A stretch of DNA of 64,000 bases from Anaerovorax odorimutans DSM 5092 (GCF_000426305.1 NZ_AUFC01000002.1:186001-250000), one strand, 5' to 3'; counted from the first letter of the stretch, positions 9,262 to 20,157 are shown. The notes: generated from the sequence alone by a model not told the origin. Numbers and translations are program-made.

Positions 9262-10311
9262 ATGGTTATAAACAAGGAAGAAAAAGAAAAAGCATTGGAA
9301 GCAGCAATGCTTCAAATACAAAAACAGTTTGGTAAAGGCGCTATTATGAAACTTGGTGATGAAGGTGCCAAGCTGAATATAGATGCAATCCCAACAGGTG
9401 CTGTAAGCTTAGATATTGCAACTGGAATCGGAGGAATTCCAAGGGGAAGAATCGTTGAAATTTATGGACCAGAATCCTCCGGTAAAACCACTCTTACACT
9501 TCATATTATCGCAGAAGCCCAAAAAATGGGAGGTAAAGCTGCATTTATAGATGCTGAACATGCACTAGACCCTGAATATGCAAAAAACTTAGGTGTAGAA
9601 GTAGAGGAACTTTTAGTTTCACAGCCAGATACTGGTGAACAGGCACTTGAAATTTGTGAAATGCTTGTAAGGAGTGGCGCCATTGACATTGTAGTTGTGG
9701 ATTCAGTTGCAGCATTGGTTCCTAAAGCAGAAATTCAAGGAGAAATGGGTGACACACATGTTGGTTTACAAGCTAGATTAATGTCTCAAGCTTTGAGAAA
9801 ATTGGCAGGGGCAATTAATAAATCCAACACTTCAGCCGTCTTTATCAATCAACTTCGTGAAAAAGTTGGAGTTATGTTTGGTAGTCCAGAGGTTACAACA
9901 GGAGGTAGAGCACTTAAGTTTTATTCTTCCATGCGTCTTGACGTAAGACGAGTTGAAAGTATTAAATCTGGAGATTCTATATTAGGTAACAGAACACGTG
10001 TAAAATTAGTAAAAAATAAAGTAGCTCCTCCATTTAAACAAGCTGAGTTCGATATAATGTACGGAAAGGGGATTTCAAGAGAAGGAGATGTTCTTGATTG
10101 TGCTGTAGAAGCTAAGATTATTGAAAAAGCAGGTTCTTGGTATAGTTTTGACGGAAATCGCATAGGTCAAGGAAGAGAAAACGTAAAAAATTATCTTATA
10201 GAAAATAAAGATATTCTCACAAAGGTAGAAGAGCAATTATTTAATAATATCAAGGGCTCTAAAAATGATGATCTTAAAGTTGATGAAGATGGAGTAGTAA
10301 TTGAAGATTAA
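9262..10311 (+). CDS. recA: recombinase RecA
   Basis: DNA strand-exchange ATPase and co-protease for LexA cleavage. The 349 residues are full length. Walker [10 protein letters not shown] is at 69-77, the Walker B region VVDSVAAL near 145, and the L2 loop region [12 protein letters not shown] near 195-206. The C-terminus is acidic, as usual. The ATG follows ATGGAGGT. It is transcribed alone from its own SOS-controlled promoter, and the next gene is the trp leader 180 bases on. No intein or truncation. Confidence 0.98.
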   Translation: MVINKEEKEKALEAAMLQIQKQFGKGAIMKLGDEGAKLNIDAIPTGAVSLDIATGIGGIPRGRIVEIYGPESSGKTTLTLHIIAEAQKMGGKAAFIDAEHALDPEYAKNLGVEVEELLVSQPDTGEQALEICEMLVRSGAIDIVVVDSVAALVPKAEIQGEMGDTHVGLQARLMSQALRKLAGAINKSNTSAVFINQLREKVGVMFGSPEVTTGGRALKFYSSMRLDVRRVESIKSGDSILGNRTRVKLVKNKVAPPFKQAEFDIMYGKGISREGDVLDCAVEAKIIEKAGSWYSFDGNRIGQGRENVKNYLIENKDILTKVEEQLFNNIKGSKNDDLKVDEDGVVIED

Positions 10312-10488
10312 TTAATATAACATAGGGTAAACAAAAAATAATAATGTTATTTTTATAATCTAATTTTGTAAATTATTAAGATTCTGCTTTGATATTCCAT
10401 TTATTTTTCAAGGATATAATCATCTGTGATATATTAAGACATTATCATAATTTAATCATATATAATATAAAAGTTTAAAATTTTTATA

Positions 10489-10517
10489 TTGACAATGATT
10501 CAAAATATAGTTATAAT
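10489..10517 (+). promoter_or_regulatory. trp operon promoter
   Basis: Exact consensus sigma-A promoter: TTGACA (10489-10494), 17 bases, TATAAT (10512-10517). The T-box leader starts about 30 bases downstream. Confidence 0.88.
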
Positions 10518-10544
10518 AAACAAAATAAATATTAGCCATTAAAA

Positions 10545-10832
10545 ACCGTTGAAGTGGAGATAAAAACAAATCGTGCACTTACAGAGAGTTGGGGTAGATG
10601 AGAGCCCAGCAGAACGCAGCTTGTTAAATGGACCACTGAGGGTGCGGTCAAAGGAACATGGTTGTAGTGTTCTGAGTATTCCGCAACGTGAATGCATACG
10701 TTAGTTGCAAGGGGTATGTTAGTACTCTATTGAGGTGTGAGATATATTTCTCAAATCAAGGTGGTACCGCGAGTTTTTGTTTTATAAGCTGAACTCGTCC
10801 TTGACAGTATTCTGTTGAGGACGGGTTTTTTT
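10545..10832 (+). ncRNA. T-box leader, tryptophan-specific
   Basis: A tRNA-sensing transcription attenuator. The 14-base T-box core AAGGTGGTACCGCG lies at 10758-10771, preceded by a long structured leader that begins near TTGAAGTGGAG. In the stem I region a TGG triplet in AAATGGACC (10629-10631) is positioned as the specifier codon. This fits the downstream trp genes: uncharged tRNA-Trp should stabilise the antiterminator and turn the operon on. The specifier was assigned by eye and by gene context. Confidence 0.92.
10792..10832 (+). terminator. T-box terminator hairpin
   Basis: Stem AACTCGTCCT (10792-10801) with AGGACGGGTT (10818-10827), including one T-G pair, followed by a run of seven T. 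The upper arm can alternatively pair with the T-box region in the antiterminator form. Confidence 0.88.
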
Positions 10833-10879
10833 ATATTTAAAAACGGACTCAACAATTAATATTATTTTAGGAGGATATT

Positions 10880-12352
10880 ATGATTTACAGTCCAAGTTTA
10901 GAAAAAGCGAGAAATATAGCGGATAATTACAAAGTTATACCTCTTAGCTGTGAAATATTTTCTGACATAAAAACACCTATTGAAGTTTTAAAGATACTTA
11001 AAACTGTTAGTCGTAATTGTTATATGTTAGAAAGTTTAGAAAACCCTCAAAATTGGGGACGTTATACTTTTTTAGGGTTTGACCCAAAACTGGAGTTGAC
11101 TTGTATTAATGGTAAATTAAAAATTGTTTTAGAAGAAAAAATAATAGAAGAATCAACTACATGTCCTAAAAAATATATAAGGCAAATTGTTAATGAAAAT
11201 AAAAGTCCTAGATTTGAAAATTTACCTCCATTTACCGGCGGACTCGTAGGATATTTTGCTTATGATTATATTAAATATATTGAACCAAATCTGGAATTGG
11301 ATGGGGAAAATCAAGAAGGATTTAAAGATGTTGATTTAATGCTTTTTGACAAGGTCATTGCTTTTGATCACTTAAAAAAGAAAATAATTATCATAGCAAA
11401 TGTTAAAACAAAATATCTTGAAACCAGCTATAAAGAGGGAGTAAAAGAACTTGATAGAATAGTAAAACTAATTAAAAATAGCCATTCTCAAAAAAATACT
11501 GATGGTAAATTAACCTCTGAATTCAGACCACAATTCAGTAAGGAAGAATATTGTAATATGGTGAATAAGGCAAAAAATTATATATATGAAGGTGATATTT
11601 TTCAAGTTGTTCTTTCTAATAGGCTAGAGGCTGATTTTGAAGGAAGTCTTTTAAATACTTATAGAATATTAAGAACTACGAATCCTTCGCCATATATGTA
11701 TTATTTTTCAAGCGATGATATAGAAATTGCAGGAGCATCACCAGAAACATTAGTAAAAATTCAAGATAACACCGTTTATACTTTCCCTCTTGCAGGAACA
11801 AGACAAAGAGGAAAAACCTATATTGAAGACTTAGAATTGGAAAAAGAGTTGCTATCAGATGAAAAAGAACTTGCGGAACATAATATGCTTGTAGACTTAG
11901 GAAGAAATGATCTAGGAAAAGTAAGCGAATTTGGAAGTGTGGAGGTTGAAAAATATCTGTCAATTGAAAGATTTTCACATGTTATGCATATTGGCTCAAC
12001 AATAAAAGGCCTCATGAAGAATAGTAAAGATGGTTTAGATGCCATTGATGCAGTACTTCCTGCTGGGACCTTATCAGGAGCTCCTAAAATACGGGCATGT
12101 GAAATAATAAATGAGCTAGAAAATAAAAAAAGAGGTATTTATGGAGGAGCTATAGGTTACATTGACTTTACCGGTAATATAGACACTTGTATTGCAATAC
12201 GTATCGCATACAAGAAAAATGGGAAAGTTTTCATACATTCAGGAGCAGGAATTGTTGCTGACAGTGTACCTGAAAAGGAATATCAAGAATGTTTTAATAA
12301 AGCTAAGGCTATAAAAGATGCTTTAGAATTTTCTGAGGAGGTAGACTACTAA
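10880..12352 (+). CDS. trpE: anthranilate synthase component I
   Basis: Converts chorismate and ammonia to anthranilate, the first committed step of tryptophan synthesis, in complex with TrpG. The 490 residues have the N-terminal regulatory region with the Trp-feedback motif MLES (49-52), and the C-terminal chorismate-binding domain with TFPLAGTRQRG, DLGRNDLGKV and HSGAGIVADS. AGGAGG precedes the ATG. Its stop TAA shares one base with the trpG ATG (TAATG), so the two subunits are probably made in equal amounts by coupled translation. PabB is an alternative for this family but is excluded by the T-box and trp context. Confidence 0.97.
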   Translation: MIYSPSLEKARNIADNYKVIPLSCEIFSDIKTPIEVLKILKTVSRNCYMLESLENPQNWGRYTFLGFDPKLELTCINGKLKIVLEEKIIEESTTCPKKYIRQIVNENKSPRFENLPPFTGGLVGYFAYDYIKYIEPNLELDGENQEGFKDVDLMLFDKVIAFDHLKKKIIIIANVKTKYLETSYKEGVKELDRIVKLIKNSHSQKNTDGKLTSEFRPQFSKEEYCNMVNKAKNYIYEGDIFQVVLSNRLEADFEGSLLNTYRILRTTNPSPYMYYFSSDDIEIAGASPETLVKIQDNTVYTFPLAGTRQRGKTYIEDLELEKELLSDEKELAEHNMLVDLGRNDLGKVSEFGSVEVEKYLSIERFSHVMHIGSTIKGLMKNSKDGLDAIDAVLPAGTLSGAPKIRACEIINELENKKRGIYGGAIGYIDFTGNIDTCIAIRIAYKKNGKVFIHSGAGIVADSVPEKEYQECFNKAKAIKDALEFSEEVDY

Positions 12353-12945
12353 TGATATTATTGATTGATAATTATGATAGCTTTTCATATAATCTTTATC
12401 AGCTGATAGGTTCAATAAATCCAAATATAAAAGTAATAAGAAATGATGAAAAAAGCATAGAAGAAATTGAATTAATGTCACCTGAAGCAATTATTCTATC
12501 TCCCGGTCCGGGAAAGCCTTCACAAGCAGGCATATGTATAGAAACAGTAAAATATTTTTCAGGAAAAGTTCCTATTTTCGGTGTATGTCTTGGGCATCAG
12601 TCAATTTGTGAAGCCTTTGGTGCTGAAGTATCATATGCAAAACAACTTATGCATGGCAAGCAATCTAAAATAGAAATAAATAATAAATGTGAAATTTTTA
12701 AAGGAATGCCCAATATTATTGATGGAGCAAGATATCATTCTTTATCTGCAGTTGAACAAACAATACCTGATGATTTAATAGTAATTGCACGTTCACAAGA
12801 TAATGAAATTATGGCAGTAAAGCATAAAGACTATAAAGTATATGGAGTTCAATTTCACCCGGAATCGATTATGACTCCTAAAGGTAGGAGTATTATAGAA
12901 AATTTTTTAGGAGGAATAAACAATGATTACACAAGCAATATATAA
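12352..12945 (+). CDS. trpG: anthranilate synthase component II (glutamine amidotransferase)
   Basis: Class I glutamine amidotransferase that feeds ammonia to TrpE. In 197 residues the catalytic triad is visible: Cys79 in FGVCLGHQ, and His169 and Glu171 in VQFHPES. It overlaps trpE by one base and trpD by 23 bases. It may also serve PabB for folate, as in Bacillus, but no pab gene is in the window. Confidence 0.95.
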   Translation: MILLIDNYDSFSYNLYQLIGSINPNIKVIRNDEKSIEEIELMSPEAIILSPGPGKPSQAGICIETVKYFSGKVPIFGVCLGHQSICEAFGAEVSYAKQLMHGKQSKIEINNKCEIFKGMPNIIDGARYHSLSAVEQTIPDDLIVIARSQDNEIMAVKHKDYKVYGVQFHPESIMTPKGRSIIENFLGGINNDYTSNI

Positions 12946-13936
12946 GTTGATTCAAGGTGATGATCTTGAATTTGATACAACTAAAGCTGTTATGGAAGAA
13001 ATAATGGAAGGAAAAGCAACGCAGGCTCAAATGGCTTCATTTCTTACAGCGCTTAGAATAAAGGGAGAAACAATTGAGGAAATCACTGCATGTGCAACAG
13101 TAATGAGAGATAAAGCTCTTCCATTAACATCTGCTTTAGAGACTATGGACATTGTAGGTACAGGTGGTGATGAAGTAGGAACTTTCAACATTTCCACGAC
13201 TACAGCTTTTGTAGTTGCAGCAGGAGGAGTTACTGTTGCAAAACATGGTAATAGGAGCATATCCAGCAAAAGCGGAGCAGCTGACGTTTTAGAAAAATTA
13301 GGTGTAAATATAAATATTACTTCAGAACAAAGTAAATTAATTTTAGAGAAAATAGGAATTTGTTTTATGTTTGCTCAAATTTACCATAATTCTATGAAAT
13401 ATGCGGCAAATGTAAGACGTGAAATAGGGGTGCGTACAATATTTAATATATTAGGTCCACTTTCTAATCCTGCTAAAGCCAATATGCAGTTAATGGGTGT
13501 ATTTGACGAAAATCTTGTTGAACCTTTAGGTCAAGTTCTTTCTAATCTTGGTGTAAAAAGAGGTATGGTTATACATGGTTGTGATGGACTTGATGAAGCT
13601 ACACTAACATCAGATACAAAAATTTTGGAAATAGATAATGGCAATTTAAAAAACTATTATATTAGTCCTGAAAATCTTGGCTTTAAAAAATGTAAATTAG
13701 AGGACTTAATTGGCGGTGATGCAGAAGAAAATGCAAAAATAACCAAAAATATCTTAAATGGTACAGAAAAAGGGGCAAAACGTGATGTGATTATACTTAA
13801 TTCTGCCATTGCATTATATACAGCAGGTAAAGGAAATTCAATTAAAGAATGTATTCCAATTGCTAAAGAGCTTATAGAAAGCGGCAAAGCAATGGAAAAA
13901 CTCAATGAATTTATAAAACTGTCAAATGAGGTGTAA
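12923..13936 (+). CDS. trpD: anthranilate phosphoribosyltransferase
   Basis: Transfers phosphoribose from PRPP to anthranilate. The 337 residues contain the PRPP-binding motif GTGGD (79-83), KHGNRSISSKSGAADVLE, and the later VRREIGVRTIFN region that binds anthranilate. It starts inside the end of trpG behind a GGAGG site, and trpC follows two bases after its stop. A stand-alone enzyme, not fused to TrpG. Confidence 0.97.
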   Translation: MITQAIYKLIQGDDLEFDTTKAVMEEIMEGKATQAQMASFLTALRIKGETIEEITACATVMRDKALPLTSALETMDIVGTGGDEVGTFNISTTTAFVVAAGGVTVAKHGNRSISSKSGAADVLEKLGVNINITSEQSKLILEKIGICFMFAQIYHNSMKYAANVRREIGVRTIFNILGPLSNPAKANMQLMGVFDENLVEPLGQVLSNLGVKRGMVIHGCDGLDEATLTSDTKILEIDNGNLKNYYISPENLGFKKCKLEDLIGGDAEENAKITKNILNGTEKGAKRDVIILNSAIALYTAGKGNSIKECIPIAKELIESGKAMEKLNEFIKLSNEV

Positions 13937-13938
13937 TT

Positions 13939-14724
13939 ATGCTTGAAATGATTGCAAAACGTACAATTGAACGGGTAAATGAATTAAAAAATCAAAAATC
14001 TTTACAAGAGATTAAAAAAGAAGCTGAGTCACTTAATTGTAATACAAACTTTCCTTTTGAAAAAGCATTAAAAGGTAATGAAATATCCTTTATATGTGAG
14101 ATAAAAAAAGCATCTCCGTCAAAAGGAGTTATCGACGAAAATTTTCCTTATTTACAAATTGCAAAGGAATATGAAGAAGCAGGAGCTTCGGCAATATCTG
14201 TATTAACTGAACCTTATTGGTTTTTAGGAAGTAATCAATATTTAAAAGAAATAAGCAGCTTAGTAAACATTCCTGTTTTACGTAAAGATTTCACAGTAGA
14301 TAGTTATCAAATATATGAAGCAAAACTTATTGGTGCATCTGCAATATTGCTTATTTGTTCTCTTTTAGATACAAATAAATTAAAAGAATATTTAAATATA
14401 GCTCATAGCTTAGGTCTTTCCGCTATAGTTGAGTCACATACAGAAGAAGAAGTAAGCTCTGCCATTTCATCAGGTGCAAAAATAATAGGTGTAAATAATC
14501 GCGATTTAAAAACCTTTAAAGAAGATATAACCACTAGCATTAGATTACGCAAACTTGTACCAAAAGATATAATTTTTATCTCAGAAAGCTGTATTAAAAC
14601 AAGAGAAGATATTAAAATTTTATCAGAAAACAATGTTAATGCTGTCCTAATCGGAGAAACTCTTATGAAAAGTAAAAATAAAAAAGAGTTAATAAATACA
14701 TTAAGAGGCAAAACATATGAGTAA
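13939..14724 (+). CDS. trpC: indole-3-glycerol phosphate synthase
   Basis: Ring-closing decarboxylase making indole-3-glycerol phosphate. It is a 261-residue TIM barrel with the signature ICEIKKASPSKG (52-63, with the catalytic lysine), LRKDF near 117, VNNRDL near 190 and ISESCI near 215. It is separate from TrpF, unlike the fused enterobacterial enzyme. Its 3' end overlaps trpF by 8 bases. Confidence 0.97.
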   Translation: MLEMIAKRTIERVNELKNQKSLQEIKKEAESLNCNTNFPFEKALKGNEISFICEIKKASPSKGVIDENFPYLQIAKEYEEAGASAISVLTEPYWFLGSNQYLKEISSLVNIPVLRKDFTVDSYQIYEAKLIGASAILLICSLLDTNKLKEYLNIAHSLGLSAIVESHTEEEVSSAISSGAKIIGVNNRDLKTFKEDITTSIRLRKLVPKDIIFISESCIKTREDIKILSENNVNAVLIGETLMKSKNKKELINTLRGKTYE

Positions 14725-15316
14725 GATAAAAATATGCGGTTTGTTTCGCTCATGCGATATTGATTATGTTAATGAAGCAATGCCTGATTATATAGGTTTT
14801 GTATTTGCAAAAAGTCGTCGTCAAGTAACAAAAGAACAAGCAAAAGATATGAGAAAAAAATTAAAAGAATCAATAACTCCTGTGGGAGTATTCGTAAATG
14901 AACCAATAGAAAATGTTATAATGCTTTTAAGAGATGATATCATTCAGGCGGCTCAGCTGCATGGAAATGAAAGTGAGGATTATATATACAAATTAAAATC
15001 ATTAACAAAAAAAACAATAATAAAAGCTGTTTCTGTTAAATCAAAAGAAGATATTAATAATGTTCAAAATACAATAGCAGATTTTCTGCTGTTAGATAAC
15101 GGAGCAGGAGGGACTGGAAATAGTTTTAATTGGAATTTGATTGACAAAACTTCAAAACCATTTTTTCTTGCAGGTGGCATAAATATTGATAATATATTAC
15201 ATGCAAAAAAAGGTATAAGGCCATATGCTATAGATTTAAGCAGTGGAGTAGAAACAAATGGAGTAAAAGACAGAAATAAAATGCTAGAGATAGTTAGGAG
15301 GATTCGATATGTCTAA
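14717..15316 (+). CDS. trpF: phosphoribosylanthranilate isomerase
   Basis: Amadori-type isomerase between TrpD and TrpC. In 199 residues it shows the N-terminal KICGL motif with the catalytic cysteine (Cys7) and, near 127, [11 protein letters not shown] with the catalytic aspartate. LAGGINIDN is the phosphate-binding part. It overlaps trpC by 8 bases and trpB by 8 bases. Confidence 0.95.
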   Translation: MSKIKICGLFRSCDIDYVNEAMPDYIGFVFAKSRRQVTKEQAKDMRKKLKESITPVGVFVNEPIENVIMLLRDDIIQAAQLHGNESEDYIYKLKSLTKKTIIKAVSVKSKEDINNVQNTIADFLLLDNGAGGTGNSFNWNLIDKTSKPFFLAGGINIDNILHAKKGIRPYAIDLSSGVETNGVKDRNKMLEIVRRIRYV

Positions 15317-16493
15317 AGGTAGATATGGTATTCATGGTGGACAATATATTCCGGAAACCTTAATGAATGAAATTATAAATATTGAAGAAAAGTATGAGTA
15401 TTACAAAAATGATCCTGAATTTAATAAAGAACTAAATAAACTGCTAAATGAATATGCAGGCAGACCCTCTTTATTATATTATGCAGAAAAAATGACAAAT
15501 GATTTAGGTGGTGCAAAAATATATTTAAAAAGAGAAGATTTAAATCATACTGGTTCACATAAAATCAATAATGTATTGGGACAAGTTCTATTAGCAAAGA
15601 AGATGGGAAAAACCAGAGTTATTGCAGAAACAGGCGCAGGTCAGCATGGCGTTGCCACTGCCACAGCAGCAGCTTTACTTGGAATGGAATGTGAAATCTT
15701 TATGGGAAAAGAAGATACTGACAGACAGGCACTTAATGTATATCGTATGGAACTTTTAGGAGCTAAGGTTCATCCTGTCACAAGCGGAACAATGACTTTA
15801 AAAGATGCTGTAAACGAAACTATGCGTGAATGGGCAAGCAGAGTTTCTGATACTCATTATGTATTAGGTTCTGTAATGGGTCCACATCCATTTCCTATGA
15901 TTGTTCGTGATTTTCAGAAAATAATAAGTAAAGAAGCAAAGGCGCAAATAATTGAAATAGAAGGAAAATTACCTGATGCCGTAGTAGCATGTGTTGGCGG
16001 CGGCAGTAACGCAATGGGCATGTTTTATAATTTTATAGAAGACAGTGATGTAAATCTTATCGGATGTGAAGCCGCGGGTCATGGTATTGATACAGATAAA
16101 CATGCAGCCACAATATCAAAAGGAACCTTGGGTATATTTCACGGAATGAAATCTTATTTTTGCCAAAATAAATATGGACAAATAGCTCCTGTATATTCCA
16201 TATCCGCAGGTCTTGATTACCCCGGAATAGGACCTGAACATGCTTATCTCAGTGATATAAAAAGAGCACAATATGTTCCTATTACTGATGATGAGGCCGT
16301 TGATGCCTTTGAATACTTAGCTAGAACAGAGGGTATCATTTGTGCTATAGAAAGCGCACATGCCATAGCCCATGTATTGCAAATTGCTCCAAAAATGAAA
16401 AAAGATCAAATTATAATTGTATGTCTTTCAGGTCGAGGAGATAAAGATGTTGCTGCAATAGCACGATATAGGGGGGTTAATATCTATGAGTAA
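15309..16493 (+). CDS. trpB: tryptophan synthase beta chain
   Basis: PLP enzyme joining indole and serine. The 394 residues match TrpB1. Lys85 in HTGSHKINN binds PLP, GGGSN near 229-233 binds the cofactor phosphate, and AETGAGQHG near 107-115 binds serine. It overlaps trpF by 8 bases at the start and trpA by 8 bases at the end, and works as the alpha2beta2 complex with TrpA. Confidence 0.98.
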   Translation: MSKGRYGIHGGQYIPETLMNEIINIEEKYEYYKNDPEFNKELNKLLNEYAGRPSLLYYAEKMTNDLGGAKIYLKREDLNHTGSHKINNVLGQVLLAKKMGKTRVIAETGAGQHGVATATAAALLGMECEIFMGKEDTDRQALNVYRMELLGAKVHPVTSGTMTLKDAVNETMREWASRVSDTHYVLGSVMGPHPFPMIVRDFQKIISKEAKAQIIEIEGKLPDAVVACVGGGSNAMGMFYNFIEDSDVNLIGCEAAGHGIDTDKHAATISKGTLGIFHGMKSYFCQNKYGQIAPVYSISAGLDYPGIGPEHAYLSDIKRAQYVPITDDEAVDAFEYLARTEGIICAIESAHAIAHVLQIAPKMKKDQIIIVCLSGRGDKDVAAIARYRGVNIYE

Positions 16494-17259
16494 GATTTTT
16501 AATACATTCAAAAATGAAAAAGCTTTTATTGGATTTCTAACTGCAGGGGATCCTTCTATTGAAAAAAGTAAAGAATTTATTATGGAAATGGTAAGAGGTG
16601 GTGCCGATCTTATTGAAATAGGTATACCTTTTTCTGATCCTGTAGCTGAAGGAAAAGTAATACAAGAAGCAAATATTAGAGCATTATCAGTTGATACTAC
16701 AACTGATAAAGTCTTTGAACTGGTTGATTCTGTAAGAAAAGATACAGATATTCCATTGGTATTCTTAACATATTTAAATCCGGTATTTAACTATGGTTAT
16801 GATAATTTCTTTACTAGATGTAAAGAGTTGGGGGTAGATGGCATTATAATTCCTGATTTGCCTTATGAAGAAAAAGGAGAATTAGATGGTATTGCAAAAA
16901 GTTATGATGTGGATTTAATTTCACTTATTGCACCAACTTCTGAAAATCGCATAAAACAAATTGTAAATGAAGCAGCAGGATTTATATATATAGTATCTTC
17001 TATGGGAGTTACAGGTGTAAGAAGCGAGATAAAAACAGATATAAATAGCATAATAAAAATAGTAAAAGAGAATAGTAAAATTCCTGTAGCAGTAGGATTT
17101 GGTATAAACACACCAAATCAAGCAAAAGAATTATCACAGATTGCTGATGGAGTTATAGTAGGCAGTGCTATTGTAAAAATAATTGAAAAATACGAAGAAA
17201 ATGCAGGTTCATATATATATGAATATGTTAAAAGTATGAAAGATGCAATAAAAAAGTAA
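16486..17259 (+). CDS. trpA: tryptophan synthase alpha chain
   Basis: Cleaves indole-3-glycerol phosphate and passes indole to TrpB. It has 257 residues, a TIM barrel. The first catalytic acid is Glu44 in [11 protein letters not shown] (Glu49 of the enteric enzyme). The second position, Asp60 in enteric TrpA, is Glu55 here (AEG instead of ADG); a substitution I have seen described for clostridial-type sequences. Last gene of the trp unit, followed by a terminator. Confidence 0.95.
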   Translation: MSKIFNTFKNEKAFIGFLTAGDPSIEKSKEFIMEMVRGGADLIEIGIPFSDPVAEGKVIQEANIRALSVDTTTDKVFELVDSVRKDTDIPLVFLTYLNPVFNYGYDNFFTRCKELGVDGIIIPDLPYEEKGELDGIAKSYDVDLISLIAPTSENRIKQIVNEAAGFIYIVSSMGVTGVRSEIKTDINSIIKIVKENSKIPVAVGFGINTPNQAKELSQIADGVIVGSAIVKIIEKYEENAGSYIYEYVKSMKDAIKK

Positions 17260-17295
17260 ATTATAAATTAAAGGAAAATACAATAAATACAAATA

Positions 17296-17338
17296 CCCTG
17301 AAGATTGATATAAATATCAAAGCTTCAGGGATTTTTTT
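17296..17338 (+). terminator. terminator of the trp operon
   Basis: CCCTGAAG (17296-17303) pairs with CTTCAGGG (17323-17330), with further pairing inside (TTGATA/TATCAA), followed by A and seven T. Confidence 0.9.
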
Positions 17339-17389
17339 ATCATTAAAGCTTTTACTTATAGAAATCTTTGATTTCGTCATTTGCTTTTT

Positions 17390-17719
17390 TCACTTTATCC
17401 CTAAAAGAATTCGTACCGCATTTTGCAATTCAGGTTTCTTCCTATACTGCCTTATAATTTCTTTTTCTTCATCTGTATAATAAATGTTTGAGTTTGTCCC
17501 AAATAGATCTACAACTGAAATTTCTAAGATATCACAAATTTGAGCAACCATTTCAATATCAGGTGAATTTTTTCCTTTAATCCAATTCGTTACAGCTGAT
17601 TGAGAAACACTTAATTTTTTAGCAAACTCTTTTTGGCTTATTCCCTTTAAGGAAAGATAATAACAAAGATTTCGTGTTACATTATCTCTTATTTCGCCCA
17701 CATATACACCTACTTTCAT
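17390..17719 (-). CDS. XRE-family helix-turn-helix regulator
   Basis: Small DNA-binding protein of 109 residues. The HTH spans about residues 18-70, with the recognisable GISQKEFAKKLSVSQSAVTNWIKG pattern in two parts, then DIEMVAQICDILEISVVDLFG. The C-terminal tail is charged, without a sensor domain. The ATG at 17719 has no good ribosome site; a GTG six codons inside follows AGTAGGTG and might be the true start. It is transcribed toward the trp terminator. Direct repeats just upstream suggest autoregulation. Target genes are unknown; the adjacent divergent small HTH gene is a natural candidate. Confidence 0.8.
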   Translation of the reverse strand: MKVGVYVGEIRDNVTRNLCYYLSLKGISQKEFAKKLSVSQSAVTNWIKGKNSPDIEMVAQICDILEISVVDLFGTNSNIYYTDEEKEIIRQYRKKPELQNAVRILLGIK

Positions 17720-17720
17720 G

Positions 17721-17739
17721 ATTAGAATAGCATTAGAAT
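17721..17739. repeat. tandem 8-base repeat upstream of the XRE gene (candidate operator)
   Basis: ATTAGAAT, AGC, ATTAGAAT: two identical 8-mers with an 11-base period (one helical turn) immediately upstream of the XRE start. The position suits an autorepressor site. Confidence 0.4.
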
Positions 17740-17869
17740 AAAGATTTGTAAATACAAAAATGCAGAATTACTTTATTTTTTGTTGATTAAAGCAATTGAC
17801 GATTGAGTAAATCTGTATTATTATAATGTCAAAATTAAGAAATACTTAATTAAGATAAGGGGGATAAAA

Positions 17870-18052
17870 ATGATAGTAAAAGAAATAGCAAGGTATATAA
17901 TTAAACAAGTATCTTTAAGCGAAAAAACAGGTTTATCAAAGGATTGTATTAGTATGTCACTTAAAGGATATAGAAAATTAAGTATTGATGAATATGTGAA
18001 AATATGCACAGCTTTAAATGTTCCTTATGAATATTTTTTTGACCACAAATAA
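17870..18052 (+). CDS. small helix-turn-helix protein
   Basis: A protein of 60 residues that is almost entirely a Cro/C1-like HTH: SEKTGLSKDCISMSLKGY followed by LSIDEYVKICTALNVPYEYFF, the usual recognition helix and helix-4 pattern. The start ATG follows AAGGGGGAT, a strong ribosome site. It lies divergent from the XRE gene, 150 bases apart. With no other domain it could act as an accessory regulator or anti-repressor. Target unknown. Confidence 0.65.
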   Translation: MIVKEIARYIIKQVSLSEKTGLSKDCISMSLKGYRKLSIDEYVKICTALNVPYEYFFDHK

Positions 18053-18210
18053 TAAAAATCAGAAAATATAAATATAATCTAAAGTTAAACATCATAATTA
18101 AAATATCAAAACATAATAAACTAAAATATTTTACATAATAAATATAAAATTATAATTAAAAGAAAAATACTAAAGTTAAAGTTGAAGCTGATTAATGAAA
18201 GGGCAAAGTT

Positions 18211-19965
18211 ATGATTAAGCAATTAAATATAGGAAAGAAATTATTTTTACTTGTTGCAAGTTTACTAATATGTCTAATTATAGTAGGGAGTGTTTCTCTT
18301 TTGCTAATGCGCCATATGAATGTTTCAAGTAAATCGATTAGTGAGGAATGGCTGCCATCTGTAGTTATATCTGAGGAAATTGATACAATGATATCTGATC
18401 ATAGGATTTATGAGCTAGGACATTTATTTTCCAATGATAGTATTAGTAAAAAAGAATATGATAATAAAATAGAATCAAAACGAAATGAAATAGATAATAT
18501 GTTTGAAGAATATAAACTTTTAGCAGATGAAGAAGATATGAAATTAATAGAAGATGCAGAACTCAAATGGGCGGATTATATTGTTATCAGCGATAAGTTA
18601 ATAGAATTAAGCAAGAATAATAAAACTGATAATGCTATGGAATTGATGCTTGGAGAATCCCGAACCTTATTTGATGACGTCTCCGAAATTTGTTTAAAAT
18701 TAGTTGATTATAATAAAGAAGGTGTAGAAAAAGAAAGTAATGAGACACAGTCATTATTCAGCTTTTCCATTATACTTACTTTATGCATATTAGTAATTGC
18801 TATAATTGGATCTATAATATTTGCCGCATATATTATTAAAATGATTACAAAACCTATAAATCAAATAAATATAGCTTCAAATGAAATTATAAAAGGAAAC
18901 TTAGATGTACATATAGACTATGACTCAAAGGATGAGATCGGTAAAATTTCAAAAGCTTTCACATCAATGAGCTCTGATCTTAAAATGATAATTAAAGATA
19001 TTGAATATCTGCTTGGCGAAATGTCACAGGGAAATTTTGTAGTAGATACAAAATGTGAAGAAAGCTATGTTGGCGAATATGAATATATTTTAAAAGCTAT
19101 ACGTAGTATTAATATGACATTAAGCAGTACTCTTCTAAGCATTAGTTCCGCTTCTGATCAAGTTGCATGTGGGGCTGATCAAGTATCTAACGGCGCTCAG
19201 GCACTTTCACAAGGCACAACTGAACAAGCAAGTTCTATTGAAGAATTATCTGCATCTATAGGAGAAATTTCTGAGAAAGTTAAACGTAATGCAGAAAATG
19301 CCCGACTTGCAAATAACAATTCTGAGTTGGCAGTAAAAGAATTATCCAGCAGTAATAATAAGATGAAAAATATGGTTGGAGCTATGGGGGAAATAACATC
19401 AAAATCATCTGAAATTTCTAAAATTATTAAAGTTATAGAAGATATTGCATTTCAAACAAATATTTTAGCTTTAAATGCTGCTGTTGAAGCAGCAAGAGCA
19501 GGAACAGCAGGAAAGGGTTTTGCAGTAGTTGCAGACGAAGTAAGAAACTTAGCCAGTAAATCTTCAGAATCTGTAAAAGACACAACAAAATTAATCGAAG
19601 AAACACTTATTGCTGTCAAAAATGGTTCAAATCTTGCAACTTTCACAGCAGAATCTTTAGAAAAAAGTGCTAAAATAACACATGATGCAGTTGAATTAAT
19701 TGATAAGATTGCAGAAGCTTCTGACCAACAAGCACAATCTATATCTCAAGTAAACATTGGTGTAGAACAGATCGCATCTGTTGTTCAAACAAATAGTGCT
19801 ACTGCAGAAGAAAGCGCAGCAGCAAGTGAAGAATTGTCTGGACAAGCTCAAATTTTAAAAGATTTAATAGATAAATTTAAATTACATAAAGAAACAGCTC
19901 TAGAAGAAATAAATAGAAATAATATTTCTATAGAAGAGAATATAGTATCAGAAAATAAGTATTAA
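18211..19965 (+). CDS. methyl-accepting chemotaxis protein
   Basis: Transmembrane chemoreceptor of 584 residues. TM1 (about 11-31), a periplasmic-type four-helix-bundle sensor (about 35-185), TM2 (about 188-210), HAMP (about 211-264) and a long cytoplasmic coiled coil follow in order. The conserved hairpin tip [15 protein letters not shown] near 437 contacts CheA and CheW, and the flanking Gln/Glu-rich helices hold methylation sites. The ligand is not predictable. It stands alone, with no che genes nearby. The start is chosen at ATG 18211 after AAAGGG. Confidence 0.93.
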   Translation: MIKQLNIGKKLFLLVASLLICLIIVGSVSLLLMRHMNVSSKSISEEWLPSVVISEEIDTMISDHRIYELGHLFSNDSISKKEYDNKIESKRNEIDNMFEEYKLLADEEDMKLIEDAELKWADYIVISDKLIELSKNNKTDNAMELMLGESRTLFDDVSEICLKLVDYNKEGVEKESNETQSLFSFSIILTLCILVIAIIGSIIFAAYIIKMITKPINQINIASNEIIKGNLDVHIDYDSKDEIGKISKAFTSMSSDLKMIIKDIEYLLGEMSQGNFVVDTKCEESYVGEYEYILKAIRSINMTLSSTLLSISSASDQVACGADQVSNGAQALSQGTTEQASSIEELSASIGEISEKVKRNAENARLANNNSELAVKELSSSNNKMKNMVGAMGEITSKSSEISKIIKVIEDIAFQTNILALNAAVEAARAGTAGKGFAVVADEVRNLASKSSESVKDTTKLIEETLIAVKNGSNLATFTAESLEKSAKITHDAVELIDKIAEASDQQAQSISQVNIGVEQIASVVQTNSATAEESAAASEELSGQAQILKDLIDKFKLHKETALEEINRNNISIEENIVSENKY

Positions 19966-20157
19966 AATAATTAAGTAGTAATCATATACTTTGACTTAAA
20001 AACTTTAGAAGAGTGCAAAATTACGTCATAATTAATTGATAATACAAAAATCCAATTTTGTAATTATATAATAAATTTCAATCCAGTTTGTATTTTTACT
20101 AATGTTTAAATTATTTTAAGACGTTATTATATGCTCTTTTAAACTTGGAGATGTATT

